From Cyrtodaria siliqua (taxonomy: Eukaryota; Mollusca; Bivalvia; Adapedonta; Hiatellidae): DNA of 64,000 nucleotides. The notes below the pieces were generated by a model, which saw only the letters and a program-made list of their open reading frames with translations, searched no databases and was not told the DNA's origin. Of the stretch, positions 1 to 13,700 are shown in pieces. Location: NCBI GenBank assembly GCA_037043455.1, contig JAWPHD010001822.1, positions 228,659-292,658 on the forward strand. The letters are read 5' to 3'. A program made the position numbers and the translations under genes. How positions within the stretch are numbered: the stretch's first letter is position 1; each line of letters opens with the position of its first letter.

Positions 1-172
1 CTAACGTATTAACGAGGCAAAATTTAGCACTTTTAACTAAATCAAGGGCCATAACTCCGCTGTTACTGGTCCGATCTGGCTGGTTTTCGAACTTGTAACA
101 ATCTGTTAAAGTTTGGTACAGATCGGATGAAAAATGAAGGGCCTTGGCCAGTAGAGCAAAAAATCATCAGCT
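1..172. repeat. 3' end of a 'ggccataactcc' tandem-repeat element (family D)
   Basis: One core unit ('ggccataactccgctgttac' through 'gatcggatgaaaaatgaag') is followed by 'ggccttggccagtagagc' plus an A-run. The same core and the same 'ccagtagagc' tail close the full-length element at 43381-44964. The rest of this copy lies left of the window. Confidence 0.8.
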
Positions 173-876
173 CCAAAAAGTAGGTCAAGGTCATAGATGA
201 AATCCATACATCCAAAAGGATGTACTACCCAAGACACAACTATGCCAAAATAGAATATGATTTCTTGCAAAGATTAAGCTATAACATCTAGTGCATATAT
301 GAGAAAGTGATGTAACTGTAACACTTAAAGTTATCTGCCCTTTGCTTGGATGATGAAGGTCACATCCACATTTGCTTTGTCATGTTACAATGTACCACTC
401 AAGATAAAACTATAAGCAAAGTTTGAAAGGTCTTTGTGCATACAGTTTGTGAAAAAGTGACCTAACCGCCAAAGTTGAAGGTAAACATTATAAGGTTATC
501 TGACCTTTTCTTGGAGGGTCAAGGTCACTTCAACATTTGCTTTGTCACACTGTGACTTACCACTCAAGATACAACTATAAGCAAAGTTTTAAAGGTCTAG
601 TGCTTTCAGTTTGTGAAAAATGACATAAACGCTAAAGTTGAACCTAAAAATTATTAAGTTATCTGCCCTTTGCTTGGAGGGTCAAGGTCACTTCCATATT
701 TTCTTTGTCACGTTGCGATGTACCACCCAAGATACAACTATAAGCAAAGTTTGAAATGTCTAGCACATACAGTTTGTGAAAAAATGACCTAAACACAAAA
801 CTTGAATGCTGACGCCGCCGCTGCCGGAAAAGCAACACCTATGTCTCTTTTTTTCTTTGAAAAGACGAGACAAAAA
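173..876. repeat. Tandem array (family A) with 3' terminal hairpin
   Basis: Three to four copies of a unit of about 163 bp are marked by 'cagtttgtgaaaaa' at about 443, 606 and 772. They are followed by a GCC-rich stretch and a hairpin with arms TGTCTC (842-847) and GAGACA (867-872), then an A-run. It abuts a family B array at exactly the A-run site where family C is also inserted at 1501. Confidence 0.75.
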
Positions 877-1500
877 TGAGTCATATAATGACTTTCAGTG
901 TGACCTTGACCTTTATATTTTAGTATGGTCATGTCGCTGTTGTCATGATGAGTATATATTGAAAATTTTATGAAGAAATATCAAGAAATGAGAAAGTTAT
1001 AGCCAATGTTAAGTTTTCGTGAATAAAAAAATTAGTATTTAACCCATATAATGACCTTTAGTGTGACCTTAACCTTTATATTTTAGTATGGTCATGTCGA
1101 TGTTGTCATGATGAAAAAATATCAAGAAATGAGAAAGTTATCGCCAATGTTAAGTTTTGTTTTGTGAACAAAGAAATGAGTATTTAACCCATATAATGAC
1201 CTTCAGTGTGACCTTGACCATTATATTTTAGTATGGCCATGTTGATATTGTCATGATGAGTATATATTGAAAGTTTGATGAAGAAATATCAAGAAATGAG
1301 AAAGTCATAGCTAACGTTAAGTTTTCGTGAAGAAAAAAAGAGAGTATTTAACCCATATAATGACCTTCAGTGTGACCTTGACCTTTATATTTGAGTATGG
1401 TCATTTCAATGTTATCATGATGAGTATATATTGAAAGTTTGATGAAGAAATATCAAGGAATGAGAATGTTATAGCCAACTTTAAGTTTTCGTGAAGAAAA
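877..1500. repeat. Tandem array (family B), left part
   Basis: Four units of about 146-165 bp contain 'cccatataatgacc', 'gtgaccttgacc', 'atgttgtcatgatgag' and 'aagttttcgtgaag'. The array is interrupted by the family C element at 1501-2628 and resumes at 2629. Confidence 0.85.
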
Positions 1501-2628
1501 CAAGAGGTCAATGACCTTGAAGCTCTACTGATACGTTTTTGATAGCAACATCAATATTCCTGTGAACTTTCATGAGAATCTGTCGAGTAGTTTCAGAGGA
1601 GTAGTCGCTACAAGCTTTTACTATATAACTCTATGTAAACAAAGATGGCCACTGGTGGCCATGTTTAATGTCGAATCAAAATGATTTTTGACAAGGATTA
1701 ACATCATGTCATGCTGATAATTTTAGAAAAAGTCCCATATCAATATCACTTATAGTTTTCAAGAAGTAGTCGCTACAAACTTGTTTTTTAGAAATCTATT
1801 TTTAGCTGAGGCGGCCATCTTGAATTTCCGGCTGACCTGAATTTTGGTTAGGATCAACATTCATGTCAAGTTTCATGAACATCCGTCCTATAGTTTCAGA
1901 TGAGTAGTTGCCACAAGTTTTTCCTATATAACTCTATGTAAACAAAGATCGCGGCTGGCGGCCATGTTTGACATCCAATCAAAATGAACTTTGGTTACGA
2001 CCAACTGCATGTCGTGCCAGTCATTTTGGTAAAGGTTTCCAATCAATATCATTTATGTTTTTTGAGAAGTAGGCGCCACAAAATCGCATTTTTAAAATCT
2101 ATTTTTAGCCGTGGCGGCCATCTTGAATTTCCAGCCGACCTGAATTTTTGCTAGGATCAACTAGACAGCAAGAGCAACATTTTTGTCAAGTTTCATGAAA
2201 TTCCATCAAGTAGTTTCAGAGGAGTAGTCACCACAAGATTTTCCTATATAACTCTATGTAAACAAAGATGGCCACTGGTGGCCATGTTTGACATCCAATC
2301 AAAATGAACTTTGGTTAGGACCAACTACATGTCGTGCCAGTCATTTTGGTAAAGGTTCCAAATCAATATCTCTTACGTTTTTTCAGAAGTAGTCGCCACA
2401 AAATTGCATTTTTAAAATCTATTTTTAGCCGTGGCGACCATCTTAAATTTCCGGCCAACCTGAATCTTTCCTATGATCAACTAGACATCAAGAGCAACAT
2501 TCCTGTGAAGTTTGATGAAAATCCGTCAAGCAGTTTCAGAGGAGCAGTCGCCACAACAAAAAGTTTTTGGACGGACGGCACACCACGGCATATCAAGCTC
2601 TGCTGATCTTTGATCTGTAGAGCTAAAA
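1501..2628 (+). mobile_element. Non-autonomous tandem-repeat element (family C) nested in family B
   Basis: It starts CAAGAGGTCAATGACCT, whose last 13 bases form a palindrome, followed by AGCTCTACTGAT (1521-1532). It contains about three units of about 350 bp with 'tttcagaggagtagtcgc' and 'gcggccatcttgaatttcc', then an 'acggacgg' stretch. It ends with ATCTGTAGAGCT (2613-2624), the reverse complement of the head motif at 11 of 12 bases, then AAAA. Family B sequence reads through on both sides, so the borders are well defined. No coding capacity was seen. Head and tail design fit Helentron/pearl-type non-autonomous elements. Confidence 0.8.
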
Positions 2629-2952
2629 TATGAGTATTTAACCCATATAATGAACTTGACATTTATATTTTAGTATGGTTATGTCGATGTTGTCATGTTG
2701 AGTATATATTGAAAGTCTGATGAAAAAATATCAAGGAATGAGAAAGTTATAGCCAACGTTAAGTTTTCGTGATGGACAAAAATATTCCTTGGGTTCAGAT
2801 GAAGATGTATGTGAAGTTTCATGAACATAGGTCAAATACTTAAGGTATGGCCAAGGTTAGGTTGCAGGTTAAAGTGTGATGGACGATGGAGATGGGACGA
2901 CGACGGACAAAGTGATCCCTAAGTGTCTGCCATGCTATGCAGGCGACACAAT
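2629..2952. repeat. Tandem array (family B), right part and 3' end
   Basis: The family B unit resumes, followed by 'gacgacggacaaagtgatccc' style sequence. A hairpin follows, with arms GTGTCtGCC and GGCgACAC around 2920-2950, then 'aataaa'. The same 3' end, with a different hairpin interior, closes the copy at 32088. Confidence 0.75.
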
Positions 2953-2997
2953 AAATTAACTGTTTTTTTTTTAAATATATTATTAACATCCAAATAC

Positions 2998-3150
2998 CTT
3001 CATTGTAGCATCCTTTCCAAATTCAAATGTTGCACAAACAGGTCTCCGGTCATCACAAAGAAACCTTGCTGTCCAGTCTTTAAATAACACACATCCAGCA
3101 GAACATAGCTTTATATACACATTGGATAGGCGGATCACGCTGTCAAATAT
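2998..3150 (-). CDS. RNF213-like: RNF213-like exon j (last exon in window)
   Basis: This exon has 51 codons in phase 0/0 from an acceptor 'tatatttcag' to a donor GTATTT (2997-2992). The peptide begins IFDSVIRLSNVYIKLCSAGC, continues VLFKDWTARFLCDD and ends FGKDATMK. Its first about 35 nt plus the acceptor are tandemly repeated upstream (3111-3345), so two further 'tatatttcag' acceptors exist. Use of the one ending at 3211 would add 20 in-frame codons without a stop. The next exon lies left of the window. Confidence 0.85.
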
Positions 3151-4700
3151 CTGAAATATACAGAACAGAGCTTTATATTCACACTGAATAGACGGATCAC
3201 AGTCAAATATCTGAAATATACAGAACATAGCTTTATATACACATTGGATAGGTGGATAGACGGATCACAGTCAAATATCTGAAATATACAGAACATAGCT
3301 TTATATACACATTGGATAGATGGATCACACTGTCAAATATCTATTAGTGTACATTACTTAAGTGCGTCAATACTATTCACCAATTACACATACCATTGTG
3401 AATCTCTCCACGCCAACATTTCCCTTCTCAGCCTTGCCAGCAACCAACATGAGACGACTCTGTAGATCCTGCAGCTGGGTGAATGTATAGTTTCTCAGTT
3501 GTCGCTTTCCTTCCTGATCTTCTGGTACTGTTAACCTCAGGATGTTTGACAGGACCTGTGGGAATAAAAGATGAACATTTCATTCTGAACTTGTAGTGCG
3601 GTAACCAAGTATTGTAAAGGTGTATGTGATGCTCCAATAGCAGTGAGATGGGGTAGGTGTCCTGCTGGTGGGTTTTAGGGTCTCCCCCTGGACAATTTAT
3701 CAAAAATGCAACAAGAGATTCAGTTTCATTTTCAACTGATTAAACAAAAATCATTTTGGCAAAACAGGGGCCGACTTTCGCCTGTCATATTAAGGTGACA
3801 GTCAACAGTGTTGTTGCAATATTTTGTTTTGTTATTTCTCTATAATAAATTATAAATGAAAACAATAAGGAACTAGACAGAATAAAGATAAATTAGATCA
3901 TAGTTTTTCATATGGTGATTACACTGTATACATAGTGTTTGAAGACGTACCATTTCAATATTCAATGCATTTAATAGTTATAAACAATAAATCTGCATTC
4001 AGCCACATGCTTAAGGTTAGTTAGAGCCTCATACTGCTACCTGCAATCAATAAACCTGCTTACCAAGCTTCCATCACTGTGAGTGTTTGCATTTCTACCA
4101 ACAGTAAATATTCCAAGGGAGTTAATTGCATCAGCCTGTACAAGGGAGGTAACTTCTACAGATCCATGAGCCTTCTTAATCTCCTGCAGCCATTGTAGTT
4201 GACGACTGGTCTCAAGCTAACAAGAAGACAAATACTCCAATTATTCCAATGTAAAAACATTAGTATGCAGCAGAAATGTTTTTCCAAAAAAAGTTAACTT
4301 CATTATCAAGAAATAGTGACAATAATTTTTTCTTTACAAGCATATGTAAACAAAGACAACCAATGATGCTAGAAACAAATCATTTAAGACCAACTACATG
4401 TCATGCAAATACCTTAGTAAATGTCCGAATTATCAATGTAAGTTTCAGTTATAGTCTTATCTATAGCTAGGCTAGCTTAATATCATTTTAACAGTAGTAC
4501 TTCTTTTCCTACAACATGATTAAACAAGAAGGATATGAAAATACTCACTGACATTTCTTTAAAACTAAGTGATGAACAAAGACTCATTTTGTGTGTGTTG
4601 ATGGGTGGGTGCGGGGTGAGTGTGTGGGGGTGGGGGGAGATGGTGGGGGAGGAGATGTTGGGGGGAGATGGTGGGTGGGGGAGATGGTGGTAGAGTGTGT

Positions 4701-4736
<36 letters not shown>

Positions 4737-7700
4737 AAGATAGTGGCGGTGTGGAGATGGGTTGGTGGGTGGTGGAGGAGGTGAGGATCAAAATACACAA
4801 AACTAAATTCAGACATACCAATTTCTTTGGTAATTTATTTTTGCTAGCCTCCAGTTCTTTCCAAACAATGTCACATTTCTCGAGCAGCTCTTTATAACCT
4901 GATTCCGGCTCAAGGTCAAATATGAGCGGTGCGTAACCTGTCACAGCTGAGTGGAGACACTGGACACGGGCAATGTTGATTGGCTGTCTCCTGCGGACAT
5001 GAACGCCAGGTCCACAAACACTTTCAGCTCCTTTAGACCAGCTTAAACAAACAACTAACTTGTTAATATACAGAACACTGTAAAAATGTATTTATCTATC
5101 AAAGCAAGTGGAATTGCTGTAGAATTGCTGTAAGCCTTTGTGAAGTTTGATTTATCCTTTATATTTTTTCAATGATGTTGTGTAATACTTTATAATGATC
5201 ATATCCTGCCGTCATAAAAGAGTATGATAGTGGACCTTTGGAAACGGCCGATCATGATAAATACGAAATATTGCAGTCTCGGTTTGATTGAGACTGTTCA
5301 TGAACGGTAGTGAAATATGCTTGTTACCATTCACGCCACTTGAGCAGAACTCAATATTCATAAAATCAATAGAACAGAATTTTAACCACCCCGAAGATGG
5401 CATTTTCAAGTTTTCGACAATCTTGTGTTTGTGAAGGTCTCAGTTTATCTCATATTATTCAGTTAGCATATGATTTCAGAGTTCTCTATGTGAAGTTTTG
5501 TTTGCAATTACAAGCAAATCCCATTGCTAATGTTTTTGAGAAAAGTGTATATTCTAGTAGTCAATTACAACAAAAATAAAACTCTCCTTTTTCCCTTTTC
5601 ACAATAATCCCAAAACTTCCCTTCAAATAACTTATTATTACAAGACTAACAAACACATTAGTGATTTAAAAATGCAATATTTTTGTCAATAAAAAGTCTT
5701 TTGTCTAACAAAAAGTAATGCATCAAAATATCATTACCCCTCTTAAACGTTTTCATGTTTGTTTTCACTCGTTAGTGTACTGTAGTATAACCGCTATCAT
5801 AAGAAACCGAAAAAGTGTGTTGTGTGCAAACAGTTTTGAGTTTCTGATAACTTTCAGCCATATTTGACCATTTATGACTAGGGTCAATGTGACATATGTT
5901 GCATATGGGTGCATGTGTGATTTTGCACGACATTAGCCTCTCTTTGTGACTTTTTTTTGTGCCCAGGATACAAAACAGTCCAAGACCATTTTTCTTAAGA
6001 AAACTCCTTTAAATAAAGGAAACATATCTGTATGTCCCTGTGAATATATTAAAACTGTTGTGTTGATGTAGGTTAATAATTCTAGTTGCAATAGTGTAAT
6101 ATATTTTGTTCAAAACTATTATAATATGCGATTTAGGAACACCTTCGAAAACATATGACATAGTTCACTGGACATGCACGATGGGTACCCTCTATAATGT
6201 TTCAATGTAAACAATCTAAGATTGAATAGCTTTAACTTTTATTTCAAGAAATTTTATTATATATCATAGTTCTAGTGAAACTTCTTGGAATTTGGGTTTC
6301 ACTGTTTGTTGTCCGCTACAATTAGATTGATGATTACGCCGTCGAAAACTCAGGACGCCATTGAGAAGTGATTATACCACAATTGTTTAAGCAATAATAA
6401 CTGCATATAAAACAAGAGCATCAAGAATTGCAGGGCAATCCATAGTACCCCCACCCGGCCCAGACAAGCATTTTCCAGACATTTCCTATGATGGAGGTCA
6501 AAGATCAAGGCCAAGGTCACAATGACCTTATTTTGGTACGCGACACACCGCTATCCCAAGATGTATTCACATACCAAGTTTGGTATCTCTAAGTGTTATA
6601 GTATTGAAAATATGGCCCGGGACAAGCATTTTCTATGACAGAGGTCACATGTCAAGGTGATGGAGGTCACAATGACCTTATTTTGGTACGTGACACACCA
6701 CTATCCCAAGATGTATCCACATACCAAGTTTGGTATCTCTAAGTATTATAGTATTGAAAATACGGTCCAGACAAGCATTTTTTTACGCATTTTGCATTTT
6801 CTATGCCAGAGGTCACAGGTCAAGGTCAAAATGACCTTATTTTGGTACGCGCCACACCAAGATGTATTCACATACCAAGTTGGTATCTCTAAGTGTTACA
6901 GTATTGAAAATACGGTCCGGACAAGCATTTTCTATGAGGTCACATGTCAAGGTCAAGGTCACAGTGACCTTATTTTGGTACGTGACGCTTTCCCAAGATG
7001 TATCCATATACAAAGTTTGGTATCTCTAAGTGTTATAGTATTGAAAATATGATCCAGACAAGCATTTTCAATGACAGAGGTCAAAGGTCAAGGTCAAGGT
7101 GACAATAATCTTATTTTGGTATGCGACACACCGCTATCCCAAGATGTATTCACATACCAAGTTTGGTATCTCTAAGTGTTATAGTATTGAAAATACGGTC
7201 CAAACAAGCATTTTCCATGACAGAAGTCACAGGTCAAGGTCACAATGATCTTATTTTGGTGCGCGACACACCGTTATCCAAAGATGTATTCACATACCAA
7301 GTTTGTAATTTTTAAGTGTTATAGTATTGAAAATATGGTCCAGACAAGCATTTTCTATGCATTTTTTATGACAGAGGTAACAGGTCAAGATCAAAGACAC
7401 AGTGTCCTTATTTTGGTATGCGCCACACCGCTATCCCAAGATGTATTCACATACCAAGTTTGGTATCTCTAAGTGTTACAGTATTGAATATACGGTCCGG
7501 ACAAGCATTTTCTATGAGAGGTCACATGTAAAGGTCATGGTCACAGTGACCTTATTTTGGTATGTGACATACCGCTATCCCAAGATGTATCCACATACCA
7601 AGTTTAGTATCTCTAAGTGTTATAGTATTGAAAATATGGTCCAGACAAGCAGTTTCTATAACAGAGGTCAGAGGTCAAGGTCAAGGTGACAATGACCTTA

Positions 7701-10700
7701 TTTTGGTAAGCGACACAACGTTATCCCTAGATGTATCTACATACCAAGTTTGGTATCTCTAAGTGTTATAATATTGAAAATACGGTCCGGACAAGCATTT
7801 TCTATGCATTTTTTATGACAGAGGTCACAGATCAAGGTCAAGGTCAAAATGACCTTATTTTGTTTCGTGACACACTGCTATCCCAAGGTGTATCCACATA
7901 CCAAGTTTGGTATCTCAAAGTCTTATAGTATTGAAAATATGGCCCGGAAAAGCATTCGGAAGGACGGACGGAAGGACGGAGGAAGGACAAGGTGCAAACC
8001 TATTGTCACCCCCGGGACCGGTGGGGGACTAATAAAGATAATGAATGCCAACAAATGCCAAAAATCTCAGTAAAAAAATAATTTCTAAGATTATATATTT
8101 CTCTCTATATATGTATATATCTTGATATATCTAAATCTCCAATTAATTTGAGCATACACATCAAAATTCAATCCAATCACAAGTTACTGGTCGGTCAATC
8201 CATTTTCAAATGTATGACACTTAACTTTGGCTCTAAACTGAGAACCTGGAATCTTAAATAGTGTGCTTGACTTTGAAGAGTTTGCTAGTCTGAGAATGGA
8301 TTAACTTCTTGCTAGAGTTGTGTCTCATTAAGGCATTATCAATTATCTGGAAAAGGAAAAATTATCAAATTCTTGATGTGGAGCTGTGACTTTGACCTTG
8401 AGTGGCACGGACAAGCATTCGGAAGGACGGACGGAAGGACGAGGTGCAAACCTACAGTCCCCCCACAGTACGGTGGGGGACTAATAATGTTAATGAATGT
8501 CAACAAATGCCAAAAATCTCAGTAAAAAAATAATTTATAAGATTATATATTTCTTGCTATATATGTATATATCTTGATATATCTAAATCTCAAATTAATT
8601 TGAGCATACACATCAAAATCAATCCAATTCACAAGTTACTGGTCGGTCAATCCATTTTCAAATGTATGACACTTAACTTTGGCCCTAAACTGAGAACCAG
8701 GAATCTTAAATAGTGTGCTTGATTTTGAAGAGTTTGCTAGTCTAAGAATGTATTAACTTCTTGCTAGAGTTGTGTCTCATTAAGGCATTATCAATTATCT
8801 GGAAAAGGCAAAATTATCAAATGCTTGATGTGGAGCTGTGACTTTGACCTTGAGAATTGAACATTATAAATAATGAAATGTTACACATTAAAATTGGATG
8901 GTCCATACACTCATCAAGTTGCAATGCAATATCTAATGAAGTTTAGACAATGCATTTTCATACATTTGACCTAAAACTGTGATCTTAAAGTGAGAAACAC
9001 AAATTCAAATTCAATACACTGCAATGTGATGGTACAGGCAACCCCCAAATTCAGACCCGTATCTAATACATTTCAGAAGTAACTGGTCAGAAAGACATTT
9101 TAAAATGTATCTCATTGAATTGTGAAAACACACCATGTAATAATTATAGACCCCATTTTAAAATCAAAATTCCTGTTTTTTTCAGGCAACTGATGGATAA
9201 GGTGACCATTTTTTTCTATTTGGGTAGCACAATAAGAAATACATCAGAATGAAGATCCACCTGTATTTCCCTCCGAGGTTAATAAACGGATAGGGCTTAT
9301 AATAATAATGTTCATCAAAACAGGAAACACACACTTTTGTTCAGTCTACTAAAAACAGTACATTACATTTCTTCATAGAGTCTTTCAGCCATTTCACAAG
9401 TGGTCCACATTTGACAAATGTTTTCAGACAGTTGACTCTGTTAGGTTTGAGGGCTTCTAGAAACATGCATGTCTTCATCAGACCATCATCAAATGATCCC
9501 ATGTCGAAGTCAGTCTGGTCATGCTGAAGAGGCAAAATTGAAATTTATGCATTATTATGGTAAAATTTATAGCTTTACAAGCTACATGTAGTAATTTCCT
9601 CTGCTACAAAAATGCATTCTATTTCCATTCATTTTTCATTACATGTTCGCTCTGTTTTAACTCTAGTTAGATTACGAGGTAACAAACGAAACTCTGTGTC
9701 ATTTAAATGCATGGAACTGCATTCCAGAATGCAACTGAAAGCTTAAACTTGTGAGACATAGATCTGTTAAGTATGATCAAAATTGGCCAAATGCTAATGA
9801 AGAGAATATATTTAACTGATGATGGACAAATGGATGAAGAATAATCAAAGTAGCAATTCTGAGACTTTGAATCAGGTAATCTTAACATAGGCCAAAGTTA
9901 TCAAGCATTAGTTTAAAAATAAAATCGTGAAGCCCAGGGTCACCATTTAAAGAAAATTTGTAGAGAACCAAAAGCTTCTGATATATGCAAAATATGAGTC
10001 CTCCAGCTGTTTTAGTTTCTGAAAAGAACCTTTTTTTGTAGACTTTACTACACAACTCTAAACTAGAACTATCACTGAAGTAATGAATACACCCCATTAG
10101 AAACTAGAAAGCAGTAGAACTGATGGATGCTTCCCGACTCATGGGAAGTACAATCGGATGAGAAATGTAGGAGGAATGAGAGGACAAGCCTAATATTTAA
10201 AAAACGTTAAGTCCCGTAACTCTGCAAAAAAAAAAAATTCAGCCAGAATGTCCTGAAAATGTGCACTACAAGACATTAGGACATACTTCCTACCAAGTTT
10301 CATGAAAATCAGATGAAAAATGTAGGAGGAGTTGAGTGGAATGCTATACATTTGAAAAACTTCAAAGTATCATAACTCTGCCAAAAATCATTCAACTGGA
10401 ATGTCCCGCCAATATGAGCTACTAGACCTCATACTGATACTTCCTATAACAGTTTCAAGAAAACGAACAAAAATGTAGGAGTTGAGCAGACAAGCTTTTG
10501 ATTCGAAGTCCCGTAACTCCGCCAAAAATCATTCAACAGGAACATCTTGACAATATATGCTACTAGACATCAATCTGATACTTCCTATAAAGTTTCAAAA
10601 AAATCAGAGGAAATCATTAGAGGAGTCTACTGATACATTTTGATAGCTAGATCAGTCATGGGAACCTGTGAAGTTTTATGGAAATAGGACAAGCACTTTC

Positions 10701-13700
10701 AGAGAAGTAGTCACCACAAGTTTTCCTATATAACTCTTTGTAAACAAAGATGGCCACTGGGGGCCATGTTTGTCATTGAATCAAAATAATTTTGTTTAGG
10801 ACAAACTACTGCTGATACTGTTGATACTGTTGATACTGTGTTCGAAGCCAATCCTAAACCGTCGGTTTCTTAGGCCCATTTTGATTATTATTGTTTTCTG
10901 GTATTGTCGTTAAGACTTCTCACTTCCGGTTCACTTTTGTCTTTTTAGGTTGTATTATTTGTTACTTTTTTTTTGTTAGTTGTTTGGCCTGAATTTGGCA
11001 GGATGTTGTGCCCAATATTTGTTTAGCCTTCTTTTGAATGAATTTATGGTGGGTGCCTCAATTACTGTGTTAGGTACTCTGTAAGCAAAGGATTTCCTCC
11101 TAATATCAACTCTTGCTCTTTTCTTAAATAGTTTATTTGAGTTTCCCTGGTGCCAGTATTCGGGGCCATAGTGAACAGTTTATTTTTGTTTACTACATCA
11201 ATGTTATTTAAAATTTTGTAAACCTGAATCACATCGGCTCGGTCTCAAGGGTTGGTAGTCCTAACATAGGAGGTCTTGTATGATATGAAAAGTTGCTGAG
11301 GTTACCCACCATTCTGGTAGCTCTTTTTTATAGTGATAATGTCTTTTTTGAGATATGGAGACCAGACAGCTGTGGTATATTCCAGGTGAGATCTAACAAG
11401 AGATTTATATAAGCAGAGGAACATTTTTATGTCCATATAGGTAAAAGTTTTGAATATTAGTCCTAAGTTCCTATTGGCCGTAGAGACTTTCCCACTTATA
11501 TGGTTAGAAAACTTTAACTTCGAGTCAAAAGTTACCCCTAGGTCTTTTTCCTGCTATACCTTAGTAATTTTTTCAATTTGATTTGCTTGATCCTTGATAA
11601 AATACACATTATTTTCATCATCATTGTTTCCGATGTGAAGGTGTTTACATTTTTTGGCATTGAATACCATTTGCCACTTTTTAGCCCAGTTACATGCATT
11701 GAATATGTTATCCTGTAAATTCTGTGTATTACTTGGGTCACTAATGCATGTGTATAGTTTTGTATCATCTGCAAACAATTTAGTGGTGCAGGAAATGGCT
11801 TCGGGGAGGTCATTGATATATCAGAAACAGTACGGACCCTAGAAGACTGCCCTGAGGAACCCCGCCTGATTCCTGCCCATTTACTACTACCCTTTGTTTT
11901 CGATTAGTTAAAAAATCTTCTATCCAGTCATAAAGTTTGCCTGAAATTCCCATGGCTTTAACTTTTCTAAGTAGACTTTTATGGGGGACTTTGTCAAATG
12001 CCGCTTTGAACTCAAGATAGATGACATCTACTTCTTCCCCATTATCGATTGCTTCCGACCAATCATCTATACATTCAAACAACTGAGTAGCACAGGAGCA
12101 GCCCCGCGTGAAACTATGCTGATGAACTGATATAAGAAGATACCTAATAAGATGGTCGACTAATTCCACTCTTACAATCTTTTCCATGATTCTACATGTT
12201 ATCGGTGTCAGACTAATTGGTCGATAGTTCTCAGGTTTAGATCTTTTTCCAGATTTAAAGACTGCAGTTACATTGACAGTCTTCCATGCAGATATCAGGT
12301 AATTTCCCTTCTTCCATTGATTTCTTAATTAGTTGTGTAAGGGGTACTGTCAGTGTATTTGCACATTCTTTAAATATTCTTGGATGCAGGTTGTCAGGTC
12401 CCTAAGATTTCGATGACTTTATATCATTTAGAATTTTGTTAATCTTATCTTCTGTGATAATTATATTGGTTAGCCTAGTTATGTTTGGTTTTTCCTCCAG
12501 AGTCGGAATCATTTCAATGTTTTCTTTGGTAAAGACCAAGGTAAAGTGATGATTTAATATTTCCCCCTTTTCTTTATCACTCCTTGTTAGTTCTCCATTG
12601 GGTTTCTCTAAGTTACAAACCGATACTTTGGTTTTAGTATTTGACCTTACATACTTCCAAAATAATTTATCATCCGTTTTAATTTTTGATGCCAGATCAT
12701 TTTCATAATCATATTTGCATCTTCTTAGTTCATACACTACATTATTTCTAGCAATTCTGTAATCGTTGTAGTTGTTTTCATTTTTACAATGTCTATATTT
12801 AGTCCATTTCCTATGCTTTATCTTAATGACATTTATTGCATTTTTGTCTATTAAAAGGTTATTCCTGGTAGGCCTAGGATTAGCTCTACTCACTGGTATT
12901 GAGTTATCTTACGATTTTGTTATGGTTTCAGCAAAGCTGCTCAAGGCCTCAGTTATTGGTTTTTCCCCTATGACATCATTCCAATTTATATCACCCAAAT
13001 CACTATTTAACTGATTATAGTCTCCTTTATGGAAGTTCAATTTAGCTGTCGTATTGAATTCGAGGTCTATGTAACAATTAAACATAAAAGTTAGGATTAG
13101 ATGATCACTTTTTCCTAAACTTGGGTTATATTTGATTGATTCTATCATGTTTTCCTCATTCGTAAAGACGAGGTCCAAAATTGATGGTTCATCATCAGCT
13201 CTATATCTAGTTGGTTCAACAACTTGCTGAAACAGGAATTTGTCCCTGATACATTCAAGAAAAACATTTGCAGGATGCTCTTCCCCACATGTAGTTCTCA
13301 TCTCATTCCATTTTATTTCCTTATAGTTAAAATCCCCATAATCAACATGTGGGAGTACTTAATTGTTATGTAGCACATGACCAAAAAGACCAGGCAGTTT
13401 GAGATTATTCCCATTATCACTGTTGGGACTTCTATATACACAACCTATTATCATTTTGTCAGTATTATGGAGATTTAATTACTTCACACCAAATTGATTC
13501 CTTGTAAAGAGTATCAACTTCAACTAGGATTGAATTTAATGCTGTTTTTGTATATAGCACTATCCCTCTTCCTGATTGTAGGTCTGAGATATGCATATCA
13601 TATCCTTCGAGTTGGAAGAATTTTCCACATTGAACTATGGTTTAGTGTTTTGGTAATATTTCGCAAATAGCAATAATGTCATAATAATTAGAATCTATTA

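Noticed and set aside
4483..4944. Proline-rich protein on the minus strand
   Set aside because: It is the reverse of a G-run in an intron; only the last part, from exon g, is coding.
6657..8073. Series of 60-130 codon frames with 'YPKMY(P/S)HTKFGISK'
   Set aside because: They recur with the family E unit length and change frame between units; non-coding repeat.
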